Positions 29,486 through 36,668 of a DNA stretch of 37,121 nucleotides are shown one piece after another. Position numbers and translations under genes: made by a program. Below the pieces are notes generated by a model. It was given only the letters and a program-made list of their open reading frames with translations, was not told the origin of the DNA and did no database searches. The DNA is from Lentisphaerae bacterium RIFOXYA12_64_32 (GTDB taxonomy: Bacteria; Verrucomicrobiota; Lentisphaeria; Oligosphaerales; YB12-FULL-65-16), in NCBI GenBank assembly GCA_001803235.1, contig MHBL01000292.1, forward strand, positions 1-37,121, read 5' to 3'. The stretch's first letter is position 1. Each line of letters starts with the position of its first letter.

Positions 29486-31435
29486 ATGAAACGGAGACCA
29501 TTCCCCCGCCGTGCGATACACCTGGATTTCCACACCATGCCCGGGATCTACGACGTGGGTCGCGATTTCGACGGCAAAACCTTTGCGCGCACTCTGGCCG
29601 ACGCGCACGTCGACTACATCACGGTGTTTGCGCGCTGCAACCTCGGGTTCGCCTACTATCCGACGAAGGTGGGCGTCATGCACCCGGGGCTGAAGATCGA
29701 CCTGCTCGGCGAGATCATCGAGGCCTGCCACAAGAAGGACATCATGGTGGCGACCTACATCAGTGCCGGGCTCGACCACGAGCAGGCGCTGCGGCACCGC
29801 GAGTGGTGCAAGGTCAACAAGCTCGGGCAGGTGTACGAGTTCGACAAGATGGGGAACTTCTTCCGCAACATGTGCTTCAACTCCGGCTACCGTCAGCACC
29901 TGCTGGACGAGGTCGGGGAGGTCCTTGCCAACTACCCTGTGGACGGCATCTTCCTCGACTCGGTCTGTGACTACTACCCCTGCTACGGCCAGGAATGCGT
30001 CGACGGCATGAAAAACGCCGGCCAGGACCCGGCGGACGACGCCGCCATGCGCGCGTTCCAGAAGCGGACCAACGAGACGTTCTGCACCGAGGTGGAGCGG
30101 TTGGTCCGGAAACAGAAGAAAGGCATCTACCGCTACTACAACGCCCTGCCCTACCGCTTCGAGCCGACGCACATCGAGCTCGAAATCCTGCCCACCGGCG
30201 GCTGGGGCTACGACTTCATGCCCGCGGCCATCCGCTACGCGCGGACGCTGGGCAAGCCGTACTTCACCATGACCGGCCGCTTTCACCGGAGTTGGGGCGA
30301 TTTCGGCGGCATCCGCACCGAGCCCGGCATCCTGTTCGACCTCTACAACTCGGTCGCCAACGGTGGCACGGTCAGCATCGGCGACCACATGCACCCGCGC
30401 GGCGTCCTGGATCCCGAAGTCTACCGCGTCATTGGCAATGTGTATTCGAAGATCAAGGAGCTCGAGCCGTGGACCGACAAAGCCAAGCCGGTCACGGAGA
30501 TCGCGGTGTACTGCGCCGCCCCGCACCGCGGCGGCAACATCATGGGCGCCGCGCGGATGCTCATGGAATTGAAGTACCAATTCGACGTGGTGGATGACCG
30601 GGGCGACCTGTCGCACTACAGCCTGATCGTGCTCCCGGACGACGTCACGGTCGATGCCGAACTCAAGGCCAAGCTCGAAAAACACCTGAAGAAGGGCGGA
30701 ACCATCCTGAGTTCCAGCCGTTCGGGACTCGACCCGTCCGGCAAGGCGTTCGCACTCAAGGAGTATGCTCTGTCTTTCAAGGGCGACGATCCGCACCACT
30801 ACACCTTCTACCAGGCCGAGAAGGAAGTCGCGCGCGGTCTCCCGGCCATGCTCACCACAATCTACAGCCATGGCACAGCCATCCAGGCGCGCAAAGGGAC
30901 AAAGGTCCTGGCACGGTTGCACCAGCCGTACTTCAACTGGAAGTCCTGGGACTGGCACCACGAGAATTTCTACATCCCACCCGAGAAGGACGCGGGCCGG
31001 CCGGCGGTCGTGCAGTGCGGATCCCGCATCATTCACTTCAGTTTCCCGGTCTTCTCCGAATACTACGAGTATGCCGTCGTGGCGCACAAAACGCTGGTGT
31101 GCAACTGCATCGAGCGGCTCCTGCCGGACCCGCTGTTGAAGGAGAGCGGTCTGCCGTCGTTCGCCCAGGCGACCGTCACACGAACGAAACGCCAGACACT
31201 TGTGCATCTCATCACCTATCTGCCCGAAATGCGCGGCAAGCAGATGCAGGTGATCGAGGAACCCATCTTCGTGCCCGGGATCGGACTCGGGCTCAAGTGC
31301 GACGGACGCAAGGTAAAGGCCGTTTATCGCGCGCCCGAACGCGAACCTCTGGACTTCCGTGCCGCGGACGGCTACGTTCGCACCACGGTCACCGGCGTCA
31401 AAGGCTATGCGCTCGTGGTCTTCGAGCACGAGTGA
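29486..31435 (+). CDS. Putative GHL6-type glycoside hydrolase with trimerisation-like domain (649 aa)
   Basis: AGGAGGT lies 7 bases before the ATG. Residues 10-330 form a TIM barrel resembling the hypothetical glycosyl hydrolase 6 group: HLDFHT at the start, FARCNLGFAYYPTKVG, and DGIFLDSVCDYYPC with candidate catalytic aspartates. Residues about 335-450 look like the beta-galactosidase trimerisation (class I glutamine-amidotransferase-like) domain, with SLIVLPDDV and HLKKGGTILSSS. A beta domain ends the protein. No signal peptide is seen, so it may act on imported oligosaccharides. The specificity is unknown; alpha-fucosidase- and beta-galactosidase-like activities are both possible. Confidence 0.75.
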   Translation: MKRRPFPRRAIHLDFHTMPGIYDVGRDFDGKTFARTLADAHVDYITVFARCNLGFAYYPTKVGVMHPGLKIDLLGEIIEACHKKDIMVATYISAGLDHEQALRHREWCKVNKLGQVYEFDKMGNFFRNMCFNSGYRQHLLDEVGEVLANYPVDGIFLDSVCDYYPCYGQECVDGMKNAGQDPADDAAMRAFQKRTNETFCTEVERLVRKQKKGIYRYYNALPYRFEPTHIELEILPTGGWGYDFMPAAIRYARTLGKPYFTMTGRFHRSWGDFGGIRTEPGILFDLYNSVANGGTVSIGDHMHPRGVLDPEVYRVIGNVYSKIKELEPWTDKAKPVTEIAVYCAAPHRGGNIMGAARMLMELKYQFDVVDDRGDLSHYSLIVLPDDVTVDAELKAKLEKHLKKGGTILSSSRSGLDPSGKAFALKEYALSFKGDDPHHYTFYQAEKEVARGLPAMLTTIYSHGTAIQARKGTKVLARLHQPYFNWKSWDWHHENFYIPPEKDAGRPAVVQCGSRIIHFSFPVFSEYYEYAVVAHKTLVCNCIERLLPDPLLKESGLPSFAQATVTRTKRQTLVHLITYLPEMRGKQMQVIEEPIFVPGIGLGLKCDGRKVKAVYRAPEREPLDFRAADGYVRTTVTGVKGYALVVFEHE

Positions 31436-31489
31436 AGGGGCGATGCGCGGTGAGAAGGCAAGCACGGCGCACGGTCGTTCTGACCTGTG

Positions 31490-31650
31490 CATTATGGGCG
31501 ACCCCACCGGCTTCATGTCGGTGGTGAAGGAGATTGGTTGGCTAGTGCTCGGCCGCCAGAAGTTCTCCCGCAATTCACCGACTCGCGCAGGAGGCACGGC
31601 TTGGCGACCCCACCGGCCTTGTGCCGGTGGGGTCGCCAAGCGGTCCTTAT
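31490..31650. repeat. Repeat G (copy 1) hairpins after the GHL6-like gene
   Basis: GGCGACCCCACCGG-CCTTG-TGCCGGTGGGGTCGCC (31603-31637) is a long perfect stem. A second GACCCCACCGGC/GTCGGTGG hairpin lies near 31498-31525. The middle (CTAGTGCTCGGCCGCCAGAAG, then TTCTCCCGCAATTCACCGA) recurs at 37060-37100. The long stem may terminate transcription from the gene upstream, although no U-run follows. Confidence 0.65.
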
Positions 31651-31751
31651 TGAACAGTTCGTTCTGGTACTGTCAAGCCCTCCATGAAGGGCGGAATATG
31701 GGAAACCCACTCGTACTAACGGCCGTTCGGGCAGGGGAAAGGACAGACAAA

Positions 31752-31839
31752 GACGGAGAGACGAAGATGGGGAGACAAAGATCGCAGAAGGCCCGCCTCC
31801 CCAGTCTTCGTCTCCGGTCTTTGTCTCTAGACAGGAGGT
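31752..31839 (+). promoter_or_regulatory. Leader of the PKD-protein gene with shared block, repeat unit and ribosome site
   Basis: 31752-31776 is the 25-bp block also found at 29354-29378. GTCTTCGTCTCCG and then one GTCTTTGTCTCTA unit (31817-31829) follow, and AGGAGGT is at 31833-31839. The purine-rich block can pair with the pyrimidine-rich units, making a stem just ahead of the ribosome site. Confidence 0.55.
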
Positions 31840-31843
31840 CTCC

Positions 31844-32680
31844 ATGAGTACAGCCAACAGTGTTGCGCCTCAGGGCGGATGCGTCTATGACCTGAACGTC
31901 GGCGAGTCGGTCGAGTTCCGGGGCCGAAACGGCACGGTGCGCCGGATCACCCTCGTCGCACTGCACGAGCAACCGGACCGCGTCCGCGGCGTGGTGCGGT
32001 TCCCGCGTGTCACGGTGGATGTGGACGGCGAGAGAGCGGATCTGGTCTCCGCACTGTACCGCCTCCCGTCCGTCGTGAACGGCGTCAAAATCGGTTGTGC
32101 CGTGACACGACAGGTCGCCAAAGCGGTCTCCTATTCCGGGGACATCCACGCGCTGGACAAGGACGCCCGCCTCCGCTGCTGGGCCCCCGACGCCCCGTAC
32201 TTCGGACCGCGGCCAATGGTCTATCCCGCGCGCCAGGCCTGGTTCGCATCCATGACGCAGATGGGCAACGAACGCACGTACGTGGACGCCGGCGAACTGA
32301 CGCTGAACGATCCGAAGCGCGGCATTTACTACCACTACGGTGTGGACATCGGCGGGTACGACAAGGCGGTGCCGATCGTGGCCGCGGCGGCACGCACGCC
32401 GCCGACCATGCACGTGACCTACTACCCGACCCAGGACTTGCGCCCGAACCAGCCGATCGCGTTCAAAGCGCGCGCCTTCATCCGCGGCGCCTTCGCCGCC
32501 AACAAGGGCGGCATCGAGCACTGGGACTTCGGCGACGGCTGCCAGGCCACAAGCTGCTCCGACGACCAGTTCGACGAGCGCTGGCACGCCTACGCCAAGC
32601 CCGGCCGCTACATCGTCACCGTCGAGCGCAAGGCCAAGAACGGCGTCTCCGTCACCGCGCAGCTCAAGGTCGTGGTATAG
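31844..32680 (+). CDS. PKD-domain protein with a partial M23-like segment (278 aa)
   Basis: Strong AGGAGGT before the ATG. Residues 10-150 are mostly beta and unassigned. At 162-172 YYHYGVDIGGY contains HxGxD, the pattern of the first two zinc ligands of M23 peptidases, and PIVAAA follows, but the second HxH motif is absent. The sequence changes around residue 184 to a PKD-like domain (192-278) with WDFGDG at 227-232, HAYAKPGRYIVTV and a final beta strand. No signal peptide is visible. It may be a fusion or an internally deleted form of a longer hydrolase-PKD protein. The TAG stop abuts the first base of repeat D. Confidence 0.65.
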   Translation: MSTANSVAPQGGCVYDLNVGESVEFRGRNGTVRRITLVALHEQPDRVRGVVRFPRVTVDVDGERADLVSALYRLPSVVNGVKIGCAVTRQVAKAVSYSGDIHALDKDARLRCWAPDAPYFGPRPMVYPARQAWFASMTQMGNERTYVDAGELTLNDPKRGIYYHYGVDIGGYDKAVPIVAAAARTPPTMHVTYYPTQDLRPNQPIAFKARAFIRGAFAANKGGIEHWDFGDGCQATSCSDDQFDERWHAYAKPGRYIVTVERKAKNGVSVTAQLKVVV

Positions 32681-32914
32681 GGTGGAGCATAGACCCCTGC
32701 CACCTTGTGTGGCAGGTGAACGGGTTCATCTTGGTTACTACGCCGCACCGTGTCCCCTCTCTTCCCCTTTCCCCCGTCCGCCGGCGGCGGACGGGGGAAA
32801 GGGGAAGAGAGGGGGGGCGCCTACGTTTGGCGGGTGAACCCGATTCACCCGTGGCACAAGGCCACGGGGGTCTCACGCATGCGCCAGCACACCGTTGTTC
32901 CACCCGCGACGCAT
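32680..32914. repeat. Repeat D (copy 2)
   Basis: Starts GGGTGGAGCATAGACCCC with its first G in the stop codon of the preceding gene, and ends CGACGCATT. The central stem, CTCTCTTCCCCTTTCC... with its complement, is about 27 bp and perfect. It differs from copy 1 by scattered substitutions, including matched changes on both sides of the central stem (CCCC/GGGG for TCCC-type words). Confidence 0.85.
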
Positions 32915-32981
32915 TACGTCCTGCTCGGTGATTCGCAATGCGTCGGCCACAGGTGGAGGTCATGCCAGGGCCGAGAGGCGA

Positions 32982-33015
32982 CCGTGCGGTCCACCGCCAG
33001 GGGCGGACCGCACGG
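32982..33015 (-). terminator. Hairpin after the BlaR-like gene
   Basis: CCGTGCGGTCC (32982-32992) and its perfect complement (33005-33015), 18 bp beyond the stop codon on the minus strand. No U-run, so termination efficiency is uncertain. Confidence 0.45.
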
Positions 33016-33033
33016 GTATCGCGGAAGCCTGGG

Positions 33034-34980
33034 TCACTTCTGGTCAGCCATCGCGGCCTGGGCGGCCTGCAGCAGGGCGGGGTCCGGTTCGGCCAAGGCC
33101 TGGTCAATGATGTACTGCCCCACGTCGCCGCCGATCTGGCGCGCGGCGCGCACCACTTCGGTTCGGACCTCGGGGGCCGTGCAGTCATAGGCGGCGGCCA
33201 CCACGACCAGTCCCTCACTGCCCCTGGCCTCGGCGGCCTTCAGCGCGGCGAGCCGGTGGCGGGTCTCGCCACTCTTGGCGGCGGCGAAGAGCAGCAGCAG
33301 TCCATCGTCGCCGGGGAAACGCACCACAGCATTGACCAGTTCGTCCGTCAGCCCTGGATCAGCCTTCTTCGCGATAGCGGCGAAGAGGAGAATGCCCTGG
33401 GGCGTGTCCGGCGTCGCGGCAATGATCTTCTTCAGCAACTCCGGGTCCGCGTCGCGGGCGATCGCGATCAGCGGCATGGTCGGGTCGACGGCCGTTTGCT
33501 TGACGAGCCCGTCGACGAGATAGGCACGGTCCGCGGGCGTCAGCTTGTCGTAGGCGTAAGCCACGATCTTAAACCCATCCGGCCCCAGACGAAACGCCAT
33601 GTCAAGGGCCTCACGGCGCACCACCTCGTGTTCCGTATCCTTGCCCACCGCCGCAATCAGCAACGCGCCTTCGTCGCCGAGTTTCTCGGCGCCGCGCAAC
33701 GCGTCGAGCTGACTCGAGGCGTCGCCCAGCCGTGCCTGCTCGGCACGGCGTTTGATGTCCTCACTGAGTTGATCGGGGCTCTGCGCCAACTGCTTGAGCT
33801 TCTCGGTCTGCGCACCCATTTCGGTCTTGAACGCCTCGAACTCCGGCGCCAAGCCGTCGACGGACGCCTTCAGTTGCTCGAGCTGCTGCTGCAGTTCGAC
33901 GCGCTTGGCCTTGACGGTCTCGACCGTGACCGGGCCCTGACGCAGGTCAACGGCGGCCGGCGCCGCCCTGGCCACCAACTCGATGCGGAACAAGCCAACG
34001 GCAAACACACACAATGGGAGAACAACAAGTATGCTCTTCTTCATGATGGAATCCTCTTGTTTTGAATGAGTTAGCAACCGCCGGATACGCCGCGACAAGG
34101 GCGGCGTAGACAGGGGCGCACGACACAGTTGTCCCGGTGACACGGACTGGGCCGCCAGCAACAAGGCCTTCGCGTACACGGGCGCCGCCGCCCGGTCCGG
34201 CCCGGCCGCCGCACCGTCGCAGGCCCACTCGCCGCATTCCTCGAAGCGCGCCGCCGCCCACCACGCCACAGGGTTGAACCAGTGGAGGAGGACCGGCAAC
34301 CGCACCACCAACGACATCCACACGTCGCCCCGCAGGTAGTGTGTGAGTTCGTGACGCAGAATCGCCTGGCGCTGAGGCGGCGAGAGCGCGGCCCACATGC
34401 CCTCGGGCACCACGACACGGTACCCGCCCGGGAGCCTGCAGAGCAGCGGTCCAAGCCGACTGTGGCAGCACAGTTCGAGCGGCCGCTCGATGCCGGCCTC
34501 GCTTTTCACTTGCTGCCACTCGCGGGCCCACACGCCGGTCACCGGCCCGCACCGGGCCACTGCCCGGCAGAGCCGCACGTACGCACCGGCCATGAGCCCC
34601 AGCACCACGACCAGTCCCATGCCCCACACACTCACGACGATCTTCCGCCACGCCCACGCTCCAGGCGCCCTGGAGGTATGGACAGAGGCATGGATCATCT
34701 GGGCCGGGACCTCTAACGCGGCGTCAGCCGCCGCCATGGCAACACCCGGCGACGACACGCGCGTGAGCCGTGCCGGGATTGCCTCGTACCACGGTATTTC
34801 GAGCGGAACGCTGAACAACAGCACACCCTGAATCAGGACCGTACACCAGATCAGCCGACACAACCCCGCAGACGCCGGACGAAGACGCCACAACCACGCC
34901 TGCGCCAGAACCGCCCCGAGCGCCAGCAGGCATGTCGTGCGCAGGAGCATGGGCAAGAACAGCTTGGCGAACTCATCCAT
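33034..34980 (-). CDS. BlaR1/MecR1-like M56 membrane metallopeptidase with HEAT-like C-terminal domain (648 aa)
   Basis: Integral membrane sensor-protease expected to relay a signal by proteolysis of the BlaI repressor encoded upstream. Three N-terminal hydrophobic segments (about 8-28, 42-62 and 114-136) precede the zinc site HELTH (210-214), with Glu251 in EECGEWACD as third ligand. A fourth membrane segment (316-330) leads out to a coiled coil (about 345-395), then several alpha-helical repeats of about 35 residues resembling HEAT repeats (400-645). In BlaR1 this outside part is a penicillin-binding domain; here it is not, so the signal is not obviously a beta-lactam. An internal ATG at 34044 (residue 313) has AAGAGGA 8 bases upstream and could produce the C-terminal part alone. 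Confidence 0.85.
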   Translation of the reverse strand: MDEFAKLFLPMLLRTTCLLALGAVLAQAWLWRLRPASAGLCRLIWCTVLIQGVLLFSVPLEIPWYEAIPARLTRVSSPGVAMAAADAALEVPAQMIHASVHTSRAPGAWAWRKIVVSVWGMGLVVVLGLMAGAYVRLCRAVARCGPVTGVWAREWQQVKSEAGIERPLELCCHSRLGPLLCRLPGGYRVVVPEGMWAALSPPQRQAILRHELTHYLRGDVWMSLVVRLPVLLHWFNPVAWWAAARFEECGEWACDGAAAGPDRAAAPVYAKALLLAAQSVSPGQLCRAPLSTPPLSRRIRRLLTHSKQEDSIMKKSILVVLPLCVFAVGLFRIELVARAAPAAVDLRQGPVTVETVKAKRVELQQQLEQLKASVDGLAPEFEAFKTEMGAQTEKLKQLAQSPDQLSEDIKRRAEQARLGDASSQLDALRGAEKLGDEGALLIAAVGKDTEHEVVRREALDMAFRLGPDGFKIVAYAYDKLTPADRAYLVDGLVKQTAVDPTMPLIAIARDADPELLKKIIAATPDTPQGILLFAAIAKKADPGLTDELVNAVVRFPGDDGLLLLFAAAKSGETRHRLAALKAAEARGSEGLVVVAAAYDCTAPEVRTEVVRAARQIGGDVGQYIIDQALAEPDPALLQAAQAAMADQK

Positions 34981-34982
34981 GA

Positions 34983-35387
34983 TCAGGCCTTCTTCCCGCT
35001 CGCCGTCAGAGCAACCTTCTCGGCATCCGCAATCAGTTTCTTCAATTCCGCGATCTCGTCAGGCGGCAGCGGACGGCTGGCGACAAGCTGCGCAACCAGC
35101 GGCACGATGCTGCCCCCGGCAACACGCTGCACCAGAACGGCCAGGTGACCGGCACTGACCGCCGCGGGCGCCACCGCCGCGACGTACTTCGCCGGGCGGT
35201 CGTCGGTCCGGGTCACAAGCCCTTTGTCGACCAACCGGTTCAACCGCGTCTGCACCGTGGTGTAGCCAATGTCACGGCCAAACGACTCGTGCGCTTCGCA
35301 GAGCGACAGCGGCCCGCGCGTCCAGAGCAGGTCCATGAACTCCATCTCGCCGGTCGAGAGCTGATGACTGGATTGTGCGTGTGCCAT
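34983..35387 (-). CDS. BlaI/MecI-family transcriptional repressor (134 aa)
   Basis: Winged-helix repressor of the BlaI/MecI/CopY type: LSTGEMEFMDLLWTRGPLSL opens the domain, IGYTTVQTRLNRLVDKGLV is the recognition region, and RPAKYVAAV forms the wing. The C-terminal half supplies dimerisation and the site usually cut by BlaR. Its stop codon is two bases from the start of the BlaR-like gene, so the two are co-translated. A dyad operator overlaps its promoter, implying autorepression. Confidence 0.92.
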   Translation of the reverse strand: MAHAQSSHQLSTGEMEFMDLLWTRGPLSLCEAHESFGRDIGYTTVQTRLNRLVDKGLVTRTDDRPAKYVAAVAPAAVSAGHLAVLVQRVAGGSIVPLVAQLVASRPLPPDEIAELKKLIADAEKVALTASGKKA

Positions 35388-35399
35388 GCTGCCGCCTTG

Positions 35400-35441
35400 T
35401 TTACGACGTCTGTAGTAATAGTTTACTACGCGTGTCGTAAA
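35400..35441. promoter_or_regulatory. BlaI operator: nested dyad
   Basis: GTAGTA (35412-35417) N6 TACTAC (35424-35429) is nested inside TTTACGAC (35400-35407) and GTCGTAAA (35434-35441). Both pairs are perfect and share the centre 35420.5, with symmetric four-base spacers. GTAGTA/TACTAC fits the TACTACA-type sites bound by BlaI proteins. The outer pair may bind a second dimer half or a different regulator. Confidence 0.75.
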
Positions 35442-35448
35442 AGGTCAA
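35420..35448 (-). promoter_or_regulatory. Promoter of the blaI-blaR-like operon
   Basis: On the minus strand TTGACC (35448-35443), 17-bp spacer, TAAACT (35425-35420). The operator covers the spacer and the -10, so a bound repressor would block RNA polymerase. Confidence 0.7.
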
Positions 35449-35469
35449 GAGCCGCAGGATGAAAAAAAA

Positions 35470-35693
35470 CGACCTGTGCGGGTGAATCTACAGAGAGAGA
35501 AGAAGCCCTGCCATGGACGCCTGGATGCGCCTGTTCGTAGTGGGCTCGCAGTGCGCGGAACGAAGTGGAGCGCCAAGAGCCCATCTGGCGTGTTGCGGCG
35601 GCGCGGCGTGGGGATGGTGTCTTGCCCGGCGGACAACCGCCGGGACTGCGACACCACTACGAACGGTGCCGTGGCTGGGTTTACCGCACAGGT
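35470..35693. repeat. Nested inverted-repeat element
   Basis: The outer pair is GACCTGTGCGG (from 35470) and its complement CCGCACAGGTC (ending 35692). The inner pair is GTTCGTAGTGG (35533-35543) and its complement (35654-35664). A CCGGCGG/CCGCCGG hairpin lies inside. There is no convincing gene; the open frames across it are not supported. Confidence 0.65.
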
Positions 35694-35815
35694 CAAGAAG
35701 AGAGCCGACCTGTGCAATAAACGGAGCGGCCCCCGTCACCTTCCGACCGTACCGCTGGGGTCCACCCGGCGGACGGGGATGGCCGCGAACGAGACTTGTA
35801 GCGCTGGGCGATCCC

Positions 35816-35877
35816 ACTCCCCCACTCCCCCACTCCCACACTCACTCCCACACACACACTCACACACTCACCCACAC
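35816..35877. repeat. Simple CCCACT/CACACT repeat after the TIM-barrel stop codon
   Basis: Low-complexity runs such as CCCACTCCCCCACTCC and CACACACACTCACAC, directly after, and slightly overlapping, the 3' end of the minus-strand gene starting at 36668. Compare 13206-13262. Confidence 0.75.
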
Positions 35878-36668
35878 ATCTTCCGCCGTTCCGGCTCGAT
35901 CATCCCTGTCAGCGCGGTGCCGGTCTCGAAGGCTTTGGCGAGAAAAGCCTCCTCGTCGGGAATGCCCGAGTTGCGCATGGAGGTCTCCATGCTGACACAT
36001 TTCCGGTAGGACGAGGCGGCGATAATGCGGGCCAGTCGCGGCCAGTCCACGGTGCCGGAGAAGAGGAGTTTGTGCTGGTCGCCGGTCCCATCGTTGTCGT
36101 GCAGGTGCACGGAGATGAGGCGGTCCTTGATGGCATCGAGGCTACTGAGGCCATCCTGTCCGACGTTGCCGTGACCGCAGTCATAGCAGAGCCCGACGTA
36201 CTCCGGACCGTATTCGGCGAGGATGCGGTCGATCGTGTCGAACCGGCCGTTCTCGACGGCGATGCGGACCCCGCACTTGCGCGCCACAGGCTCGAGCGCG
36301 TCGAGCGACTTCTTCAGGGCGGTCCAGTCCGGTTCGGCCGGGACGTGCATGATGACCACGTCGCCGCCGAGTTGTGCGGTCATCTGGAGTCGGTTCCGGA
36401 CCAGGTCGATGCCGGCGCGGCGTTCGTACTCCCGCGACGAGGCCCAGTTCTTCTCGGGTCCGAGGGAGCCGTGCAGGTCAAGAAGCGCGAGCCCGTACTC
36501 GCGCAGCCACTTGCGAATCTGGCTGACCTCCCAGCGCGAGTAAAGGAAGTCGGTGTTCCACTGGTGGCACCAGTGAACGTGCGAAAACCCGGCGTCGGCG
36601 ATGCGATGCAGGTACGGCTCGGGACAGCCTTTGTCCGCGGCGTAGTCGGTCGTGATCGAGAGTGACAT
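35868..36668 (-). CDS. Xylose-isomerase-like TIM-barrel isomerase/epimerase (266 aa)
   Basis: Start ATG at 36668 with GTGAGGGA 3-4 bases upstream. Expected strand-end residues are visible: His in LLDLHGSLG, His in VVIMHVPAEPDW, Glu in IAVENGRFD, Asp in GLCYDCGHGN, His in ISVHLHDNDGTGDQH and Glu in SMETSM. The barrel opens with ITTDYAADKGCPEPYL. It is one of three intact members of this superfamily in the window and is not closely similar to the others. It stands alone, without a kinase or dehydrogenase, so no pathway can be proposed. The last residues are encoded within a CACT-rich tract. Confidence 0.85.
   Translation of the reverse strand: MSLSITTDYAADKGCPEPYLHRIADAGFSHVHWCHQWNTDFLYSRWEVSQIRKWLREYGLALLDLHGSLGPEKNWASSREYERRAGIDLVRNRLQMTAQLGGDVVIMHVPAEPDWTALKKSLDALEPVARKCGVRIAVENGRFDTIDRILAEYGPEYVGLCYDCGHGNVGQDGLSSLDAIKDRLISVHLHDNDGTGDQHKLLFSGTVDWPRLARIIAASSYRKCVSMETSMRNSGIPDEEAFLAKAFETGTALTGMIEPERRKMCG

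Noticed and set aside
29438..31639. A 733-codon minus-strand open frame opposite the GHL6-like gene
   Set aside because: The plus strand has a strong ribosome site and recognisable domains; the antisense frame is low-complexity in His/Arg/Val and begins in repeat G.
35513..35995. A 160-codon plus-strand open frame between the BlaI gene and the TIM-barrel gene
   Set aside because: It lies over an inverted-repeat element and a CACT-rich tract and overlaps the end of a supported minus-strand gene; Cys/Arg/His-rich with no motif.
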